Source: Chrysochromulina tobinii (taxonomy: Eukaryota; Haptophyta; Prymnesiales; Chrysochromulinaceae). Taken from it: a DNA stretch of 56,476 bases. Shown here piece after piece: positions 49,301-56,476 of this stretch (within the stretch, counting starts at the first letter, position 1; each line of letters starts with the position of its first letter). Both the position numbers and the translations under genes were made by a program. The stretch lies in contig JWZX01002988.1 in assembly GCA_001275005.1 (NCBI GenBank), forward strand, positions 1 through 56,476. The letters run 5' to 3'. The notes beneath the pieces were generated by a model. It was not told the DNA's origin. It saw only the letters and a list, made by a program, of their open reading frames with translations, and made no database searches.

Positions 49301-49739
49301 GGGATGGAGAGGAAGGCGGCCGCGAAGGAGGTGGCGGCGAGGATGGAGGAGACGGTGGAGGTGGCGAAGGAGGTGGTGGCGAGGACGGGGGCGGTGAGGG
49401 CGGCGGTGGCGTGGGCGGTTGCGAGGGTGGAGACTTATAGCGGGCGCCACAGTCGGAGCAGTCCGTGCCCAAGCCGCACTGCGCCGGCACGCCGTACATA
49501 TCTGTGAGCGAGCCTGGCCCGCCGTCCTGGCACCCGCCGTTAATGGCGAAGGTGCACGAGTCGTCGCACCACATCGGCGGCGGAGGCGACGAGGGAGGCG
49601 GCGGTGAGGGCGATGGCGGAGGCGGAGACGGTGGGAACATGTAGCGTGCGCCGCAGTCGGCGCAGTCCGTGCCGAAGGCGCACTGAGCCACTGCGCCGAA
49701 CCGATCAGTCAGGGAGCCAGGGCCACCGTCCTGGCACAC
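46374..49739 (-). CDS. Pro-rich, Cys-module, single-pass membrane protein (main frame)
   Basis: An open frame of 1121 codons with no ATG at its 5' end; the frame continues from 49742 only across a TAA, so it is probably the C-terminal part of one gene reaching 50857. Order: the second half of a Cys module (CQDGGPGSLTD to TDCADCGARY); a short Pro/Ser spacer; a complete copy (WCDDSCTFAINGGC to TDCSDCGARY); about 170 residues of SPPPP-type hydroxyproline-like stalk, as in pherophorins and extensins; a transmembrane helix (about 288-310, core IVLAIVGAVIGTVLCCGI); and about 800 cytosolic residues that include a leucine-rich-repeat-like segment (LRILDLSGNPLIGDIGAGAL) and a terminal IQ motif (VQSLVRGHQAR). 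A wall-attached receptor is plausible. Confidence 0.65.
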   Translation of the reverse strand: MCQDGGPGSLTDRFGAVAQCAFGTDCADCGARYMFPPSPPPPSPSPPPPSSPPPPMWCDDSCTFAINGGCQDGGPGSLTDMYGVPAQCGLGTDCSDCGARYKSPPSQPPTPPPPSPPPSSPPPPSPPPPSPPSSPPPPSRPPSSPSPSPPPSPPPPSPPPVPPPPSPPPSPPPPCSPPPPPPPSPPPSPPPPSPPPSPPPPSPPPSPPPPSPPPSPPPPSPLPSPPPPSPPPPSSPPPSPLPSPPPSPPPPSPPPSSPASPPTSPSEPPIMTALVNNLASKSTEFVAIVLAIVGAVIGTVLCCGIMYFYGCYCSPASCAGKRLLSQYPAITKADIGKQVTIKGSTLLVDGVPRSVQWHTPVLSDKGKLESPRGLSHIDIENRMIADVDDSIGGTVSLQWRQGVGAAFFENPACKQEIAYEQLAMKVGLGNVSASSRDLPAQKPVRLVKAQYFVDAWSAGNMLCPRFALSEDNFYDGPFDSPALQIIAIAYPGPDGESSVAQSAQAMLMPKAFLYAIAMLLKARKAHSPRLELAVFIDVCSLDPRVLMTYEQGIASIPSIFAHPTVEVWILDGAIAGTDGARGGARGWLTVEKALACTILKKVHTCLDLSALQIAPERVKHWKKQIVQQCSVPRRAPASVGQLSALLADNPFARRADMHVALQLYHKHLTESLGSLSRLECRGFGWGDQECVQLAEILPYAEQLRILDLSGNPLIGDIGAGALAAVLPTSLCSLDLRASGRKPKLRCPNSNPTSSAAIMRFRATYEGHVTPKRQAAQPTPLSRVKRAVGLNGLPIEDSPNPWTPRSEGTSVEGDVTPQREPWDGGGGVHPAGVHPGAASIPGPWDGGSGIELQSLQPVDEESPTDLDVERDLEAQFGVTPARLSGFSASTGGASTSGASTRVASTGGTPGWLKEATVEVRRLNVAPAILGLALYEDEESSSPLESSGPDSVEDEEEPETELNPLVEKESAVSRTPTRQQWWHPSAKMAAVKVQSLVRGHQARGALEEARRIESLRFYVAEGAYDEALKFAITPAEEAAIKQHETEGDPAAVSDALEVALSPAAVTIETELDLRHVEAALTAAALLAASVTSEQDQVWHAALDRARRARLGQQNEASSSDLRI
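48945..49435 (-). repeat. SPPPP-coding proline-rich tandem repeats
   Basis: GGCGG/GGTGG-rich plus strand, coding on the minus strand for SPPPP and SPPP units with few interruptions. Similar tracts recur at 49590-49630, 49775-49990 and 56160-56476, consistent with several Pro-rich wall proteins. Confidence 0.85.
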
Positions 49740-49742
49740 TTA

Positions 49743-50857
49743 GTTCTGAGCGCGCATGCAAGTATTGGTGCACCACATCGGCGGCGGAGAGGGCGGGGGA
49801 GGCGAGGGTGGTGGGGAGAGAGGAGGCGGCGACGGTGGAGGTGGCAAGGGTGGAGGTGGCGAGGGGGCGGCGGGGAGGGCGGCGGAGGTGAGGGTGGCGG
49901 CGGTGAGGGCGGCGGTGGTGACGGCAAAGGCGAGGTCGGCGGCGGTGAGGTCGAGGGTGGTGGCGGCGAGGGGAGCGTCGACAACCCTTTCCCCAATGCC
50001 ATGACGAACTCGCCATATGCCATGACGATTACGGTTGCCAGTGCCACGGCCAACGTTGCACGGACGATGCGACAAAGTCGCTGCCGGTGCGTCGCCTGCA
50101 CTTTCGAGAGATGAGGCTCGATCTCAACCGCAACATTGAGCCGCGCGACGCCATCGCTGCCGGCGGAGGGGCGGTGCTGAATTGCTCGAGCACGCTTGGC
50201 AGCGTGAGCGGCGGGTCCAGCAGCTTGCTTGGGGGCGAGTGCACCCGGCGCGGCATTTGGAGCGACAGCAGTGGGAGACGCTTTAGGGGCTGCTTGGGGG
50301 ACTTCGGGCACGGGCACGGGCTCGGGTTCTGGCTCTGGCTCGGGCTCTGGGAAGGGTGGCTTCAGGGGCGGGCGAACAGCCATGAGCGGCTTCGGCTTGA
50401 CGGGAAGGCCACAGCGCGGAGGGTCGTCCACCAGGATCGCACTGGTCCGCTCCTCCAGCCTGCACAACCACCGCAACTCGGCGCTCTCCTCGCGCGCCGC
50501 GTCGCGTCGCGGTGAGCGGGCCTTGTTAGAAGGGTCGGAAGGGGCGTCGAAAGTGGCGTAAGGGGCGTCGTCGGAAGGCGGCGGTGCTTCAGGGTCAGCC
50601 TCCGGTTTTGGCGGTGGCGCCTCCTCTACATCCGGCTCCGGCTCCGATTCCTCGTCCTGTGCCACAACCAGATCGTCCATTTTCGTGCTGGTGCGCATGC
50701 GTTCGCTGCGGCTGCGGCCAGTTCGGCTACGCCCCACCGGCGCTAGTTCGGATACGCCCCACCGGCGGCTGCGCCCCACTGGCGCCTTGTTCGGAGGCGG
50801 CGCCGAGCCGCCCTCCACGTCGTTTGGCGCGTCACGCGTCGCTCTTGCAGGCTTCAT
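49743..50857 (-). pseudogene. N-terminal part of the Pro-rich membrane protein, with frameshift and in-frame stop
   Basis: From ATG 50857 an acidic Pro/Glu-rich region (EPEPEPEPEP tract) leads to a membrane helix (RATLAVALATVIVMAYGEFVMALG) and an SPPPP stalk. Near 49855-49880 the Pro frame moves by one base: the original frame turns into His/Arg-rich sequence, while the neighbouring frame continues with Pro/Ser and the Cys module MWCTNTCMRAQN. That is followed directly by TAA (49742-49740) and then VCQDGGPGS in the same frame. A second copy downstream has N-G-G at the stop position. So one frameshift and one nonsense change separate two halves of an apparently single gene. Real pseudogenisation, or error in a hard-to-sequence GC tract, are both possible. 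Confidence 0.6.
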
Positions 50858-52328
50858 GGAAGGATGAGATCGCTTGCACTCTGGGAGTGCACCCGTCGCC
50901 GCGACGAGGTCGTGCGCTCTTTTGGACCATGGGAGTCGCCCAGGAAGGAAAGGATGAAGTGAAATTCACTATTGACTGACACTAAGATTGCGAGTACCGA
51001 AAACAAAGTAAAGAAAAAGTTTTTTTTCCCCAGGAATGTTGTTTGGCCAAGATTGCATCAAACATGTATGAATACATGTACATGTACTCCTCGGGAACTA
51101 TCGCAACGAATCCTTTGGTTAGTTATGAAATTTGTAATGAATGCCTTTCACAGTCATTAAAAGTGGGAATCTCAGATTACGTCCCTGAAGTCGGCAATGA
51201 TCGTCAACCTCTTAGCCCTCCTCTCTGCGTGCGCGGGTCGCGCTCCGTGGGTGTCGCGCCCATAACGGGAGGCTCGGCGAGCGCCTCAAGATTCGCATCA
51301 GCTTGCCGATGCACCTAGAACATTCTGGCGCAGCGACGACGAGAAACACACGCACCTCGCCACGCTGGGGCGAAGCCTCTGCGCAGTCTGCAGCGTACGC
51401 CTGCTCACCGTGCCTGCTGCTCGCCGTGCACGCTCTCTCACCGCGCTGTTCCAGCGTCGCTTCTTTTTCTCGCAGATCACCTGAACCCGCGGCAGCCATA
51501 GGTATCAACACAACAACATGGTGCTGAACACCCGTCGCGCACAGAACAGGTCCTGTCGCATGACACCGTCTTCGTCACGCGATGGCGTGTCGTGCGACTC
51601 TTTGCGTTCCCCGATGGGGGCGCGCCATCGGGCGCGCCTGTGAACAGGTTCGAAATCTTCGCGATCTGCTCGTAGACTCGCCACGGACAACTAGAACTCG
51701 TGCAAGGCGATCCTGTGCGCAGCTACGCGTCGTGCCGCCCACAACCGCGCATCTGCTCACAGCGCAGCATACGCTAGTGCGGATTCGCGCATGCCATGAG
51801 CGGCAGTATCGCGCGAATGTTCACGAGCGCGTGCAACGCGTCGACTGTGTCGATAGAGCGTTTTTGTGATTGTGTGTGTAATTATTGTTACCGGTAAGAA
51901 GGACGTCGGAAAAAAAAAAAAAAAAAGTCACGAGGGAGATTGCGAGTGTTGTTATAGCATCCCCTCCTTTCTCATTGTGTGGGTCTCAGCCTCGCGCGTG
52001 CGCCCGCGCTGATCGTGCGACGACGCTGCGTGCGCCCGCGCTGATCGACGCTGATCGGTCGGGTATAGGCCTGTTTCGTGGGTGACCGTCCATGGTGACC
52101 GTCACGCTCACGCTCACGCGTCTAGTAAGGTTCATGAGTAAGATTATATCATACCATACGACATAAATCAGAATCGCGTTATGTGGCACTGTTCCGACTG
52201 TTGTATCCCTATCGCTATCACCACCGCTATCGTCATTCGCGTCGTGAAAGTGTGTGCGTAGCGGGGCCGGGGGTGTACCGTAAAATGAATAGCTGCAGAT
52301 CCAGGCTCCAGCATCGTCCATCGACGCG
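50858..52328. other. intergenic, about 1.5 kb, with a poly(A) tract
   Basis: No gene supported. It contains an AT-rich stretch (50960-51190), GC-rich sequence, and a run of about 17 A at 51910-51926. The region lies 5' of the Pro-rich gene and 3' of the sulfotransferase, both minus strand. Confidence 0.5.
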
Positions 52329-53954
52329 TCAAGCTTTCGCCGTACGATCTGTCGCCCGTGGTCCTCCCAAGACGTCGCGCCATTCGAATCGAGCGTCTCC
52401 CAGTAGGGCGGCGAGCCGAGCATTGTATGGCGCGAAGAAGTCGCTCAACAAGGCCCGTGCCTCGGGCGGCATCGCCCCCTGGGCACGCGTGCCCCGGGCT
52501 GGGTGCACGTTGACGACGCGCTTATCTCCCCAGAAGGTCGCGTTACTTCCAGGGAGCACGCTGATGGGCTGCGCCGCGGCTGCCCTGAGGGCGTCGGGAG
52601 TGAGGGCGTCGCTCACGCCGAGGAAGCTAAAGACCTGCTGCAGCACCGGCGCTGGCGCTCGCCAGTAGTCCTCGGCACGGAGCACCAATAGCTTCTCGCG
52701 CCCAAAGGCGGCGTGCCAAGAAGGGAGGTACGCAGCATAGAGCGACTTGAGCAGCTGGTCGGCATGGTAATAGACGCCCTCATTGGCGGCGGAGAGCGAC
52801 TCAAAGTTGATGGCGCACGACTCGAGCGCAGCACGAGCCTCAGGTCGCCCCTCGGCTGCTGCCTCACCGCCCTCGGCACGTAAGCAGGCCCGGAATGCCG
52901 CCACCATTTCGGCTGCATACTTGCCAAAGCCCGTTTGCGCTGCAGGCCCGAGGCCGTAGCGCCGTCGGTATTGCGGCCAGAAAAAATAGGCTGAGAACAT
53001 GCGCGCGCCCGGCTCACGGAGCAGGGCGATGAGCCGCACGTGCTCGTGCCCGTGCACGGCGCGCATGAGCCAGGGGATGGTCAAGGCTCGCTCACGACCC
53101 GCGCCGATCGAGTCTTCGTACTCGACCTGCGCAGCGCACGCGGCTGGGAAGCACGCCGTGCGTGGAGGTGGCTCGCGGCACGCGCTCTGATTGCGATCCC
53201 ACGCGTGGTGTAGAAGGCTGTGCGCGGAGGACCACGTGAAAGTGAACGCGCCACCAGCCACCTCTCCAAAGAATCCCTCTCGAGCGGCTGCGTCAGACCG
53301 ACCTCCTGCGGCAGTGGACTGTACGTGCGCCGCGCCTCTACTCTCGGAGTGCAGCTCGGGTAGCTCCGATAAGGCGAGTGGTTCCGCGCCCACCCCGCGC
53401 CGCCTTGGGCAGCCGCCGTAGTCACAGCCGCGCCACAGCATCAGCTCCCATGGGTGCGTCTCCGTGAAAAAGTACGGGTAGCTGCCAGTATGACGATGGG
53501 CGGTGAGTGCCTTGGGCACAAATGCATGCGGATGCCTCATGATCCGATCGTATAGGTCGCGCACGCCCGCGTGGAAGACGCCCAGCACGTAAAAATAGGG
53601 CACGCAAAACGACTGCTCATTGGTGGTCGCTCTGGTGCACGGGGTTCGCCTTGAGCTATCGAAGCGCTGGTCCTCAGGCGACGACAACAACGTTTTGATG
53701 CCGTGAGCCGTGCACGCGACGCCGAGGCTGCTGGTTCGACCATTTGGATCACATCCGCGCGTCAGAACTGCGAGCGCCGCCCGGGTCAGATTCGGCACGC
53801 TCTCGGGTGCACTCGCGACCGTTTGCGTAATACTTGGCATGCGATCTGGCATGAGGACTATTTTGGTGCGCTCGCCCGCGAGCACGGAAATGTGGCACAG
53901 AAGAGCCACTACGGTTGCGAAGATGGTGAGCAAGATGATATTTCCGAGCGCCAT
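52329..53954 (-). CDS. Golgi-type carbohydrate sulfotransferase (GalNAc4S-6ST/CHST15-like)
   Basis: A 541-residue type II membrane protein: signal anchor at residues 4-26 (GNIILLTIFATVVALLCHI), then a lumenal catalytic domain. The 5'-phosphosulfate region reads YVLGVFHAGVRDLYDRI, where typical family members have a KCGTTDLY pattern; the Gly/Thr residues are altered. The 3'-phosphate region LLREPGARMFSAYFFW is well matched, as is the distal ALLSDFFAPYNARLAALL. This family transfers sulfate from PAPS to polysaccharides and is expanded in algae with sulfated polysaccharides. Because the first PAPS motif departs from the norm, catalytic activity is uncertain. No intron. Confidence 0.75.
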   Translation of the reverse strand: MALGNIILLTIFATVVALLCHISVLAGERTKIVLMPDRMPSITQTVASAPESVPNLTRAALAVLTRGCDPNGRTSSLGVACTAHGIKTLLSSPEDQRFDSSRRTPCTRATTNEQSFCVPYFYVLGVFHAGVRDLYDRIMRHPHAFVPKALTAHRHTGSYPYFFTETHPWELMLWRGCDYGGCPRRRGVGAEPLALSELPELHSESRGAAHVQSTAAGGRSDAAAREGFFGEVAGGAFTFTWSSAHSLLHHAWDRNQSACREPPPRTACFPAACAAQVEYEDSIGAGRERALTIPWLMRAVHGHEHVRLIALLREPGARMFSAYFFWPQYRRRYGLGPAAQTGFGKYAAEMVAAFRACLRAEGGEAAAEGRPEARAALESCAINFESLSAANEGVYYHADQLLKSLYAAYLPSWHAAFGREKLLVLRAEDYWRAPAPVLQQVFSFLGVSDALTPDALRAAAAQPISVLPGSNATFWGDKRVVNVHPARGTRAQGAMPPEARALLSDFFAPYNARLAALLGDARFEWRDVLGGPRATDRTAKA

Positions 53955-54180
53955 TGTAAGGTTCGCTCCCCGTGCGGACTTTGGATCAACGGAAAAAAGG
54001 TGGATTCATCACGGAAGTCAGACATATGTTCTGGAATATGGGAGATGCGTAATGGCGCCGAACAAAACGACTTGACTTCTCTTGGCGGCACCCTGGCGCT
54101 TGCGCTTGCTCGACCCTGCGCGCGTCAAGACACACCGAGCTCGGCACCGGACGCCGCTCCTGCGTTCAACGCTGGGCGGC
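53955..54180. promoter_or_regulatory. divergent intergenic region (226 bp)
   Basis: Head-to-head gap between the sulfotransferase (-) and the gene at 54181 (+). It includes an AT-richer stretch near 53985-54050. Shared promoter by inference. Confidence 0.4.
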
Positions 54181-55644
54181 ATGCAGTCTCAAGGCGGCGA
54201 GATCGTCGACGCTGACCAAATTTTGAACGGCGTCCAGGAAGTTGGCAAAGTCCTCGCGCACGCCGGTTCAGCTGGCGTGTGCGAGTGGGGCAGCGAGCAC
54301 GTGCATCGAGGCTTCGGCTGGGCCGAGTGGCTTGAGATGGTGCTCGCGGACGTGGATGCGCGTGATACTGGGGATCTGAGCGCCGACGTCGCGAGGCTGC
54401 AGGACAGCTCCTCGGACATGCTGGCCCGTTCCGTGATGCCGCTCACCTTTGAGCTGCTGCGAGGTTCGCGATCGGTGCTGCTCAGCACGCTGCTTCGCAA
54501 CCCGCTCACGAGGACCAGCATTCTGGTCGAAGCTCTGCGGCTAGCGGACAGATCGCCTTTGGCGGACTCCCAGATCGCCGCCGCCGCCGCCTCAGTACTG
54601 CTCCCTGCGGCACGCATCGACGCTGAGCTGAGGCTCCTAGCCATGCTCGACCAAACGACCCGAATCGAGAGCGAGCGAGTGTGTGGCGGCAGCGATCTGT
54701 CACCGGCGACGGAGACGGCGACACGCCGCCCGGCGAGTTCCTCCCAGGTCGTTGGTCTTGGCGAGCTGCTTTGGCAGTCGCTGCCGCACGATGACTCGCC
54801 GGGCCACGGCGGCGCGGTGCTGCCCAGGGCTGCAGAGGATGGCCGCAACGCCCATGCGGACGAGCGACGGCAGCGGTGGAGCCGCCTCATCGAGCCCCCG
54901 CACGTGCACGGCACGCCCGTCCAGCGCGTCGACCCGAGTGCGCTCCAGGTGGCGGCATCGCTACTCCTTCGGTCTTGTGAGCCGCGGCCCGCCCATCGGC
55001 GCACGGACCCGAGCTGCTGGTTTGCGCTGCAACCCTTCCAGGTCGCGTTGACGACACTCCGGGCGGCAGCCGTGGCAGCCGTGGCGGATTCGGGTTCCGG
55101 CGCTGAACTGTGGACCCTGAGTGCAGATGCTCTGGCGGCGGCCTGCCACGTGGAGGTGTGTACGACGGCCATGGTACCTGACGCAGAAGCCGAGAGCTGC
55201 CCGCCGCTGCTGGCAGCATACGCGCGGCACCTCGAGCACCAGCTGCACTTGAGATTCGAGTCGGAGGCTGTGGGGACTGCCCCTGAGGCTGGGCCGCCGC
55301 CGACGCACGGTGCCTTGGGACGAACCTCGATGCCAATGGAGTCGGAGGATGTGGGGACTGCCCTTGCAAAACGGCCGCGGCACAGCTCGTCCGAGGATCG
55401 CGCTCACGACGGCGCCCCGCCTTGCCATGAACCACAGCTCAGCTGGCAAGATTGGTGGGGGAGGTGGGAGGCTCTGCTCAAGCATGGACCGCCGCTCGAG
55501 CCGCTATGTGCAAGTGCTTTCCGCACGGTCTGCAAGGGCCTCGCTCCACAACAGCGAAAGCGGCTTAAGTACCTTGCGCAGTGCCGTTCGTCGTCATCCG
55601 CGACCGCGGCGCAGCTGGTGCTGCGGTTGCGGGCTGGGCTGTAA
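54181..55644 (+). CDS. hypothetical helical protein
   Basis: A 487-residue protein from ATG 54181; an in-frame upstream extension lacks an ATG. Mostly Ala/Leu-rich helices (for example SQIAAAAASVLLPAARIDAEL and ALQVAASLLLRSC), reminiscent of an alpha-solenoid, with a polar linker at about 180-240. Near 350-400 is a degenerate duplication: FESEAVGTAPEAGPP and MESEDVGTALAKRP, the second followed by a basic KRPRHS patch that could be a nuclear signal. The C-terminus is a basic helix (LAPQQRKRLKYLAQ). I recognise no family. Confidence 0.55.
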   Translation: MQSQGGEIVDADQILNGVQEVGKVLAHAGSAGVCEWGSEHVHRGFGWAEWLEMVLADVDARDTGDLSADVARLQDSSSDMLARSVMPLTFELLRGSRSVLLSTLLRNPLTRTSILVEALRLADRSPLADSQIAAAAASVLLPAARIDAELRLLAMLDQTTRIESERVCGGSDLSPATETATRRPASSSQVVGLGELLWQSLPHDDSPGHGGAVLPRAAEDGRNAHADERRQRWSRLIEPPHVHGTPVQRVDPSALQVAASLLLRSCEPRPAHRRTDPSCWFALQPFQVALTTLRAAAVAAVADSGSGAELWTLSADALAAACHVEVCTTAMVPDAEAESCPPLLAAYARHLEHQLHLRFESEAVGTAPEAGPPPTHGALGRTSMPMESEDVGTALAKRPRHSSSEDRAHDGAPPCHEPQLSWQDWWGRWEALLKHGPPLEPLCASAFRTVCKGLAPQQRKRLKYLAQCRSSSSATAAQLVLRLRAGL

Positions 55645-56057
55645 GCTCAACGGTACCGGAGAGAGTGAAGTGAGTACGGCTTGGCTGTAGTTCTAAGTGG
55701 TGGTTTCGAGACTTTCGTTCCCTAACGAACCTCTTGCCCTTCGGCATCTGACCGACGCGGCACACCAGACACCTGCCAGCAGTCCCCAGGGTCACAAGAC
55801 GCTCAACTGCTCACAGCCCCCTTCCCTTCGCCCTTCGCGTCGGGGGGTCCGGAGACGCGGATGGGTCGTCTCCTCTCGCCCGATGTACATTTATGTGTAT
55901 GGGTCTAGTGCCTCAAAATGCCAGAATTTCTTTTGATTGAGACGAGTCGTGAGACGAGTCGTGAGACGTGTCGTGAGTCGTGTCGCTCTCCGAAGAGTCG
56001 TGAGTCGTGTCGTGAGTCGTGTCGCTCTCCGAAGTCCGGCCCGGTGGATCTCTCCGC
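55645..56057. other. tail-to-tail intergenic region
   Basis: Non-coding as far as visible. It ends in the tandem-repeat tract at 55940-56035. It could contain a terminal exon or intron of the Pro-rich gene at the edge: its last codons GAAGTCTCG are followed by GTGCGAACC, a donor-like sequence of the kind used in this window. Confidence 0.4.
55940..56035. repeat. TCGTGAG/GACGAG tandem repeat
   Basis: Repeats of GAGTCGTGAGACG and GTCGTGTCGCTCTCCGAAG (the latter twice) fill about 95 bp. Period about 12-13 bp, then a longer duplicated unit of about 42 bp. Possibly an intron interior; otherwise non-coding. Confidence 0.65.
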
Positions 56058-56476
56058 TCAGGTTCGCACCGAGACTTCGATCGACACGGTGAAGTTCACG
56101 CCACCGGCTGGGAAAGGCGGCAGGGGGGGGTCAAGAGTCCTTTGGGCCCGTCTGCGTCCCGATGCCGCTAGTGGCGGTGCAGACGGTGAGGGCGGAGGTG
56201 GAGACGGCGATGGCGGCGGCGGAGACGGCGACGGCGACGGCGGCGGCTGCGAAGGCGGTGGCGGCGACGAGGGCGGTAGCGAGGGCGGTGGTGGCGAGGG
56301 CGAGGGTGGCGGCGGCGAGGGCGGAGGCGGAGGGGATGGCGGCGGTGGCGAGGGCGGTGGCGAGGGCGGTGGCGAGGGCGGCGGCGGAGAGGGCGGCGGC
56401 GGCGGCGAGGGCGGTGGCGGCGAGGGAGGCGGCGGAGAGGGCGGAGGCCGGGGCGGGGGCGAGGGCGGCGGCGGAG
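56058..56476 (-). CDS. Ser/Pro-rich (pherophorin/extensin-like) protein, 3' part, truncated by the window edge
   Basis: A minus-strand frame open from the edge codes about 95 residues of SPPPP and PSPSP repeats, then PLAASGRRRAQRTLD and a short globular start FPAGGVNFTVSIEVSVRT before TGA at 56060-56058. The Pro-rich stalk followed by a globular stretch suggests an ectodomain continuing in another exon; GTGCGAACC at the end looks like a donor of the local type. The 5' end is outside the window. Cell-wall or extracellular-matrix protein by composition. Confidence 0.55.
   Translation of the reverse strand, partial: PPPPSPPPRPPPSPPPPSPPPPSPPPPPSPPPPSPPPSPPPSPPPPSPPPPPSPPPPSPSPPPPSLPPSSPPPPSQPPPSPSPSPPPPSPSPPPPSPSAPPLAASGRRRAQRTLDPPLPPFPAGGVNFTVSIEVSVRT

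Noticed and set aside
48823-49440. Gly/Glu-rich plus-strand frame
   Set aside because: It is the complement of the SPPPP-coding stalk; the minus frame has the Cys modules and membrane helix.

Overview
The window looks like nuclear DNA of a GC-rich, gene-dense, intron-poor eukaryotic microalga. The signs are long uninterrupted ORFs, typical eukaryotic proteins (MetAP2, PARP, WD40, RRM, EF-hand, armadillo and IQ proteins), rare short spliceosomal introns, Ser-Pro-rich wall-type proteins, and an N-terminal signal peptide on an SDR enzyme of the kind used to target complex secondary plastids. A haptophyte-like alga fits best, but that is inference from gene content. I see no tRNA, rRNA, CRISPR or prokaryotic operon structure.

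Layout. 0.6-3.3 kb (+): W-repeat/coiled-coil protein ending in a filamin-like fold. 3.7-6.6 kb (-): a fusion of CCCH zinc finger, Nudix hydrolase, CxxC zinc module and DEDDy 3'-5' exonuclease. 6.8-12 kb (+): coiled-coil protein with 11-residue repeats, a membrane-anchored coiled coil, and MetAP2. 12.8-18.5 kb (+): giant Sfi1-like Trp-repeat protein with a C-terminal WD40 propeller. 18.7-24.1 kb (-): tandem CbxX-type AAA+ protein, secreted JmjC/cupin oxygenase, Ser/Pro-rich hypothetical. 24.4-25.3 kb (+): probably plastid-targeted SDR. 25.5-31.4 kb (-): ARM, ubiquitin-like, LF-repeat, WWE and PARP fusion. 31.7-33.1 kb (+): 2OG-type oxygenase carrying a 21-bp minisatellite. 33.9-36.8 kb (-): membrane metallophosphoesterase with EF-hands. 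36.9-46.1 kb (+): RRM protein, ubiquitin-like-domain protein, coiled coil, ankyrin/IQ protein. 46.4-50.9 kb (-): Pro-rich, Cys-module membrane protein that is broken in this sequence. 52.3-54.0 kb (-): carbohydrate sulfotransferase. 54.2-55.6 kb (+): hypothetical. 56.1 kb to the edge (-): another Ser/Pro-rich protein, partial.

Genes mostly alternate in head-to-head and tail-to-tail pairs. Intergenic gaps are short and head-to-head gaps fall to about 60 bp, so shared bidirectional promoters are likely.

The strongest unusual signal is the introns. Of ten that I can place, eight have an acceptor of the form AG|GT, so the downstream exon starts with a donor-like GTG or GTA. Several are flanked by near-perfect direct copies of the splice-junction sequence (up to 26 of 28 bases). 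Their interiors are arrays of a shared short unit close to CTGAYTGCCTC, which combines a branch-point-like CTGAY with a short pyrimidine stretch. One 230-nt intron is a concatemer of four AG|GT-bounded units. This looks like a family of introner-type elements that create introns, with one array that could be spliced recursively.
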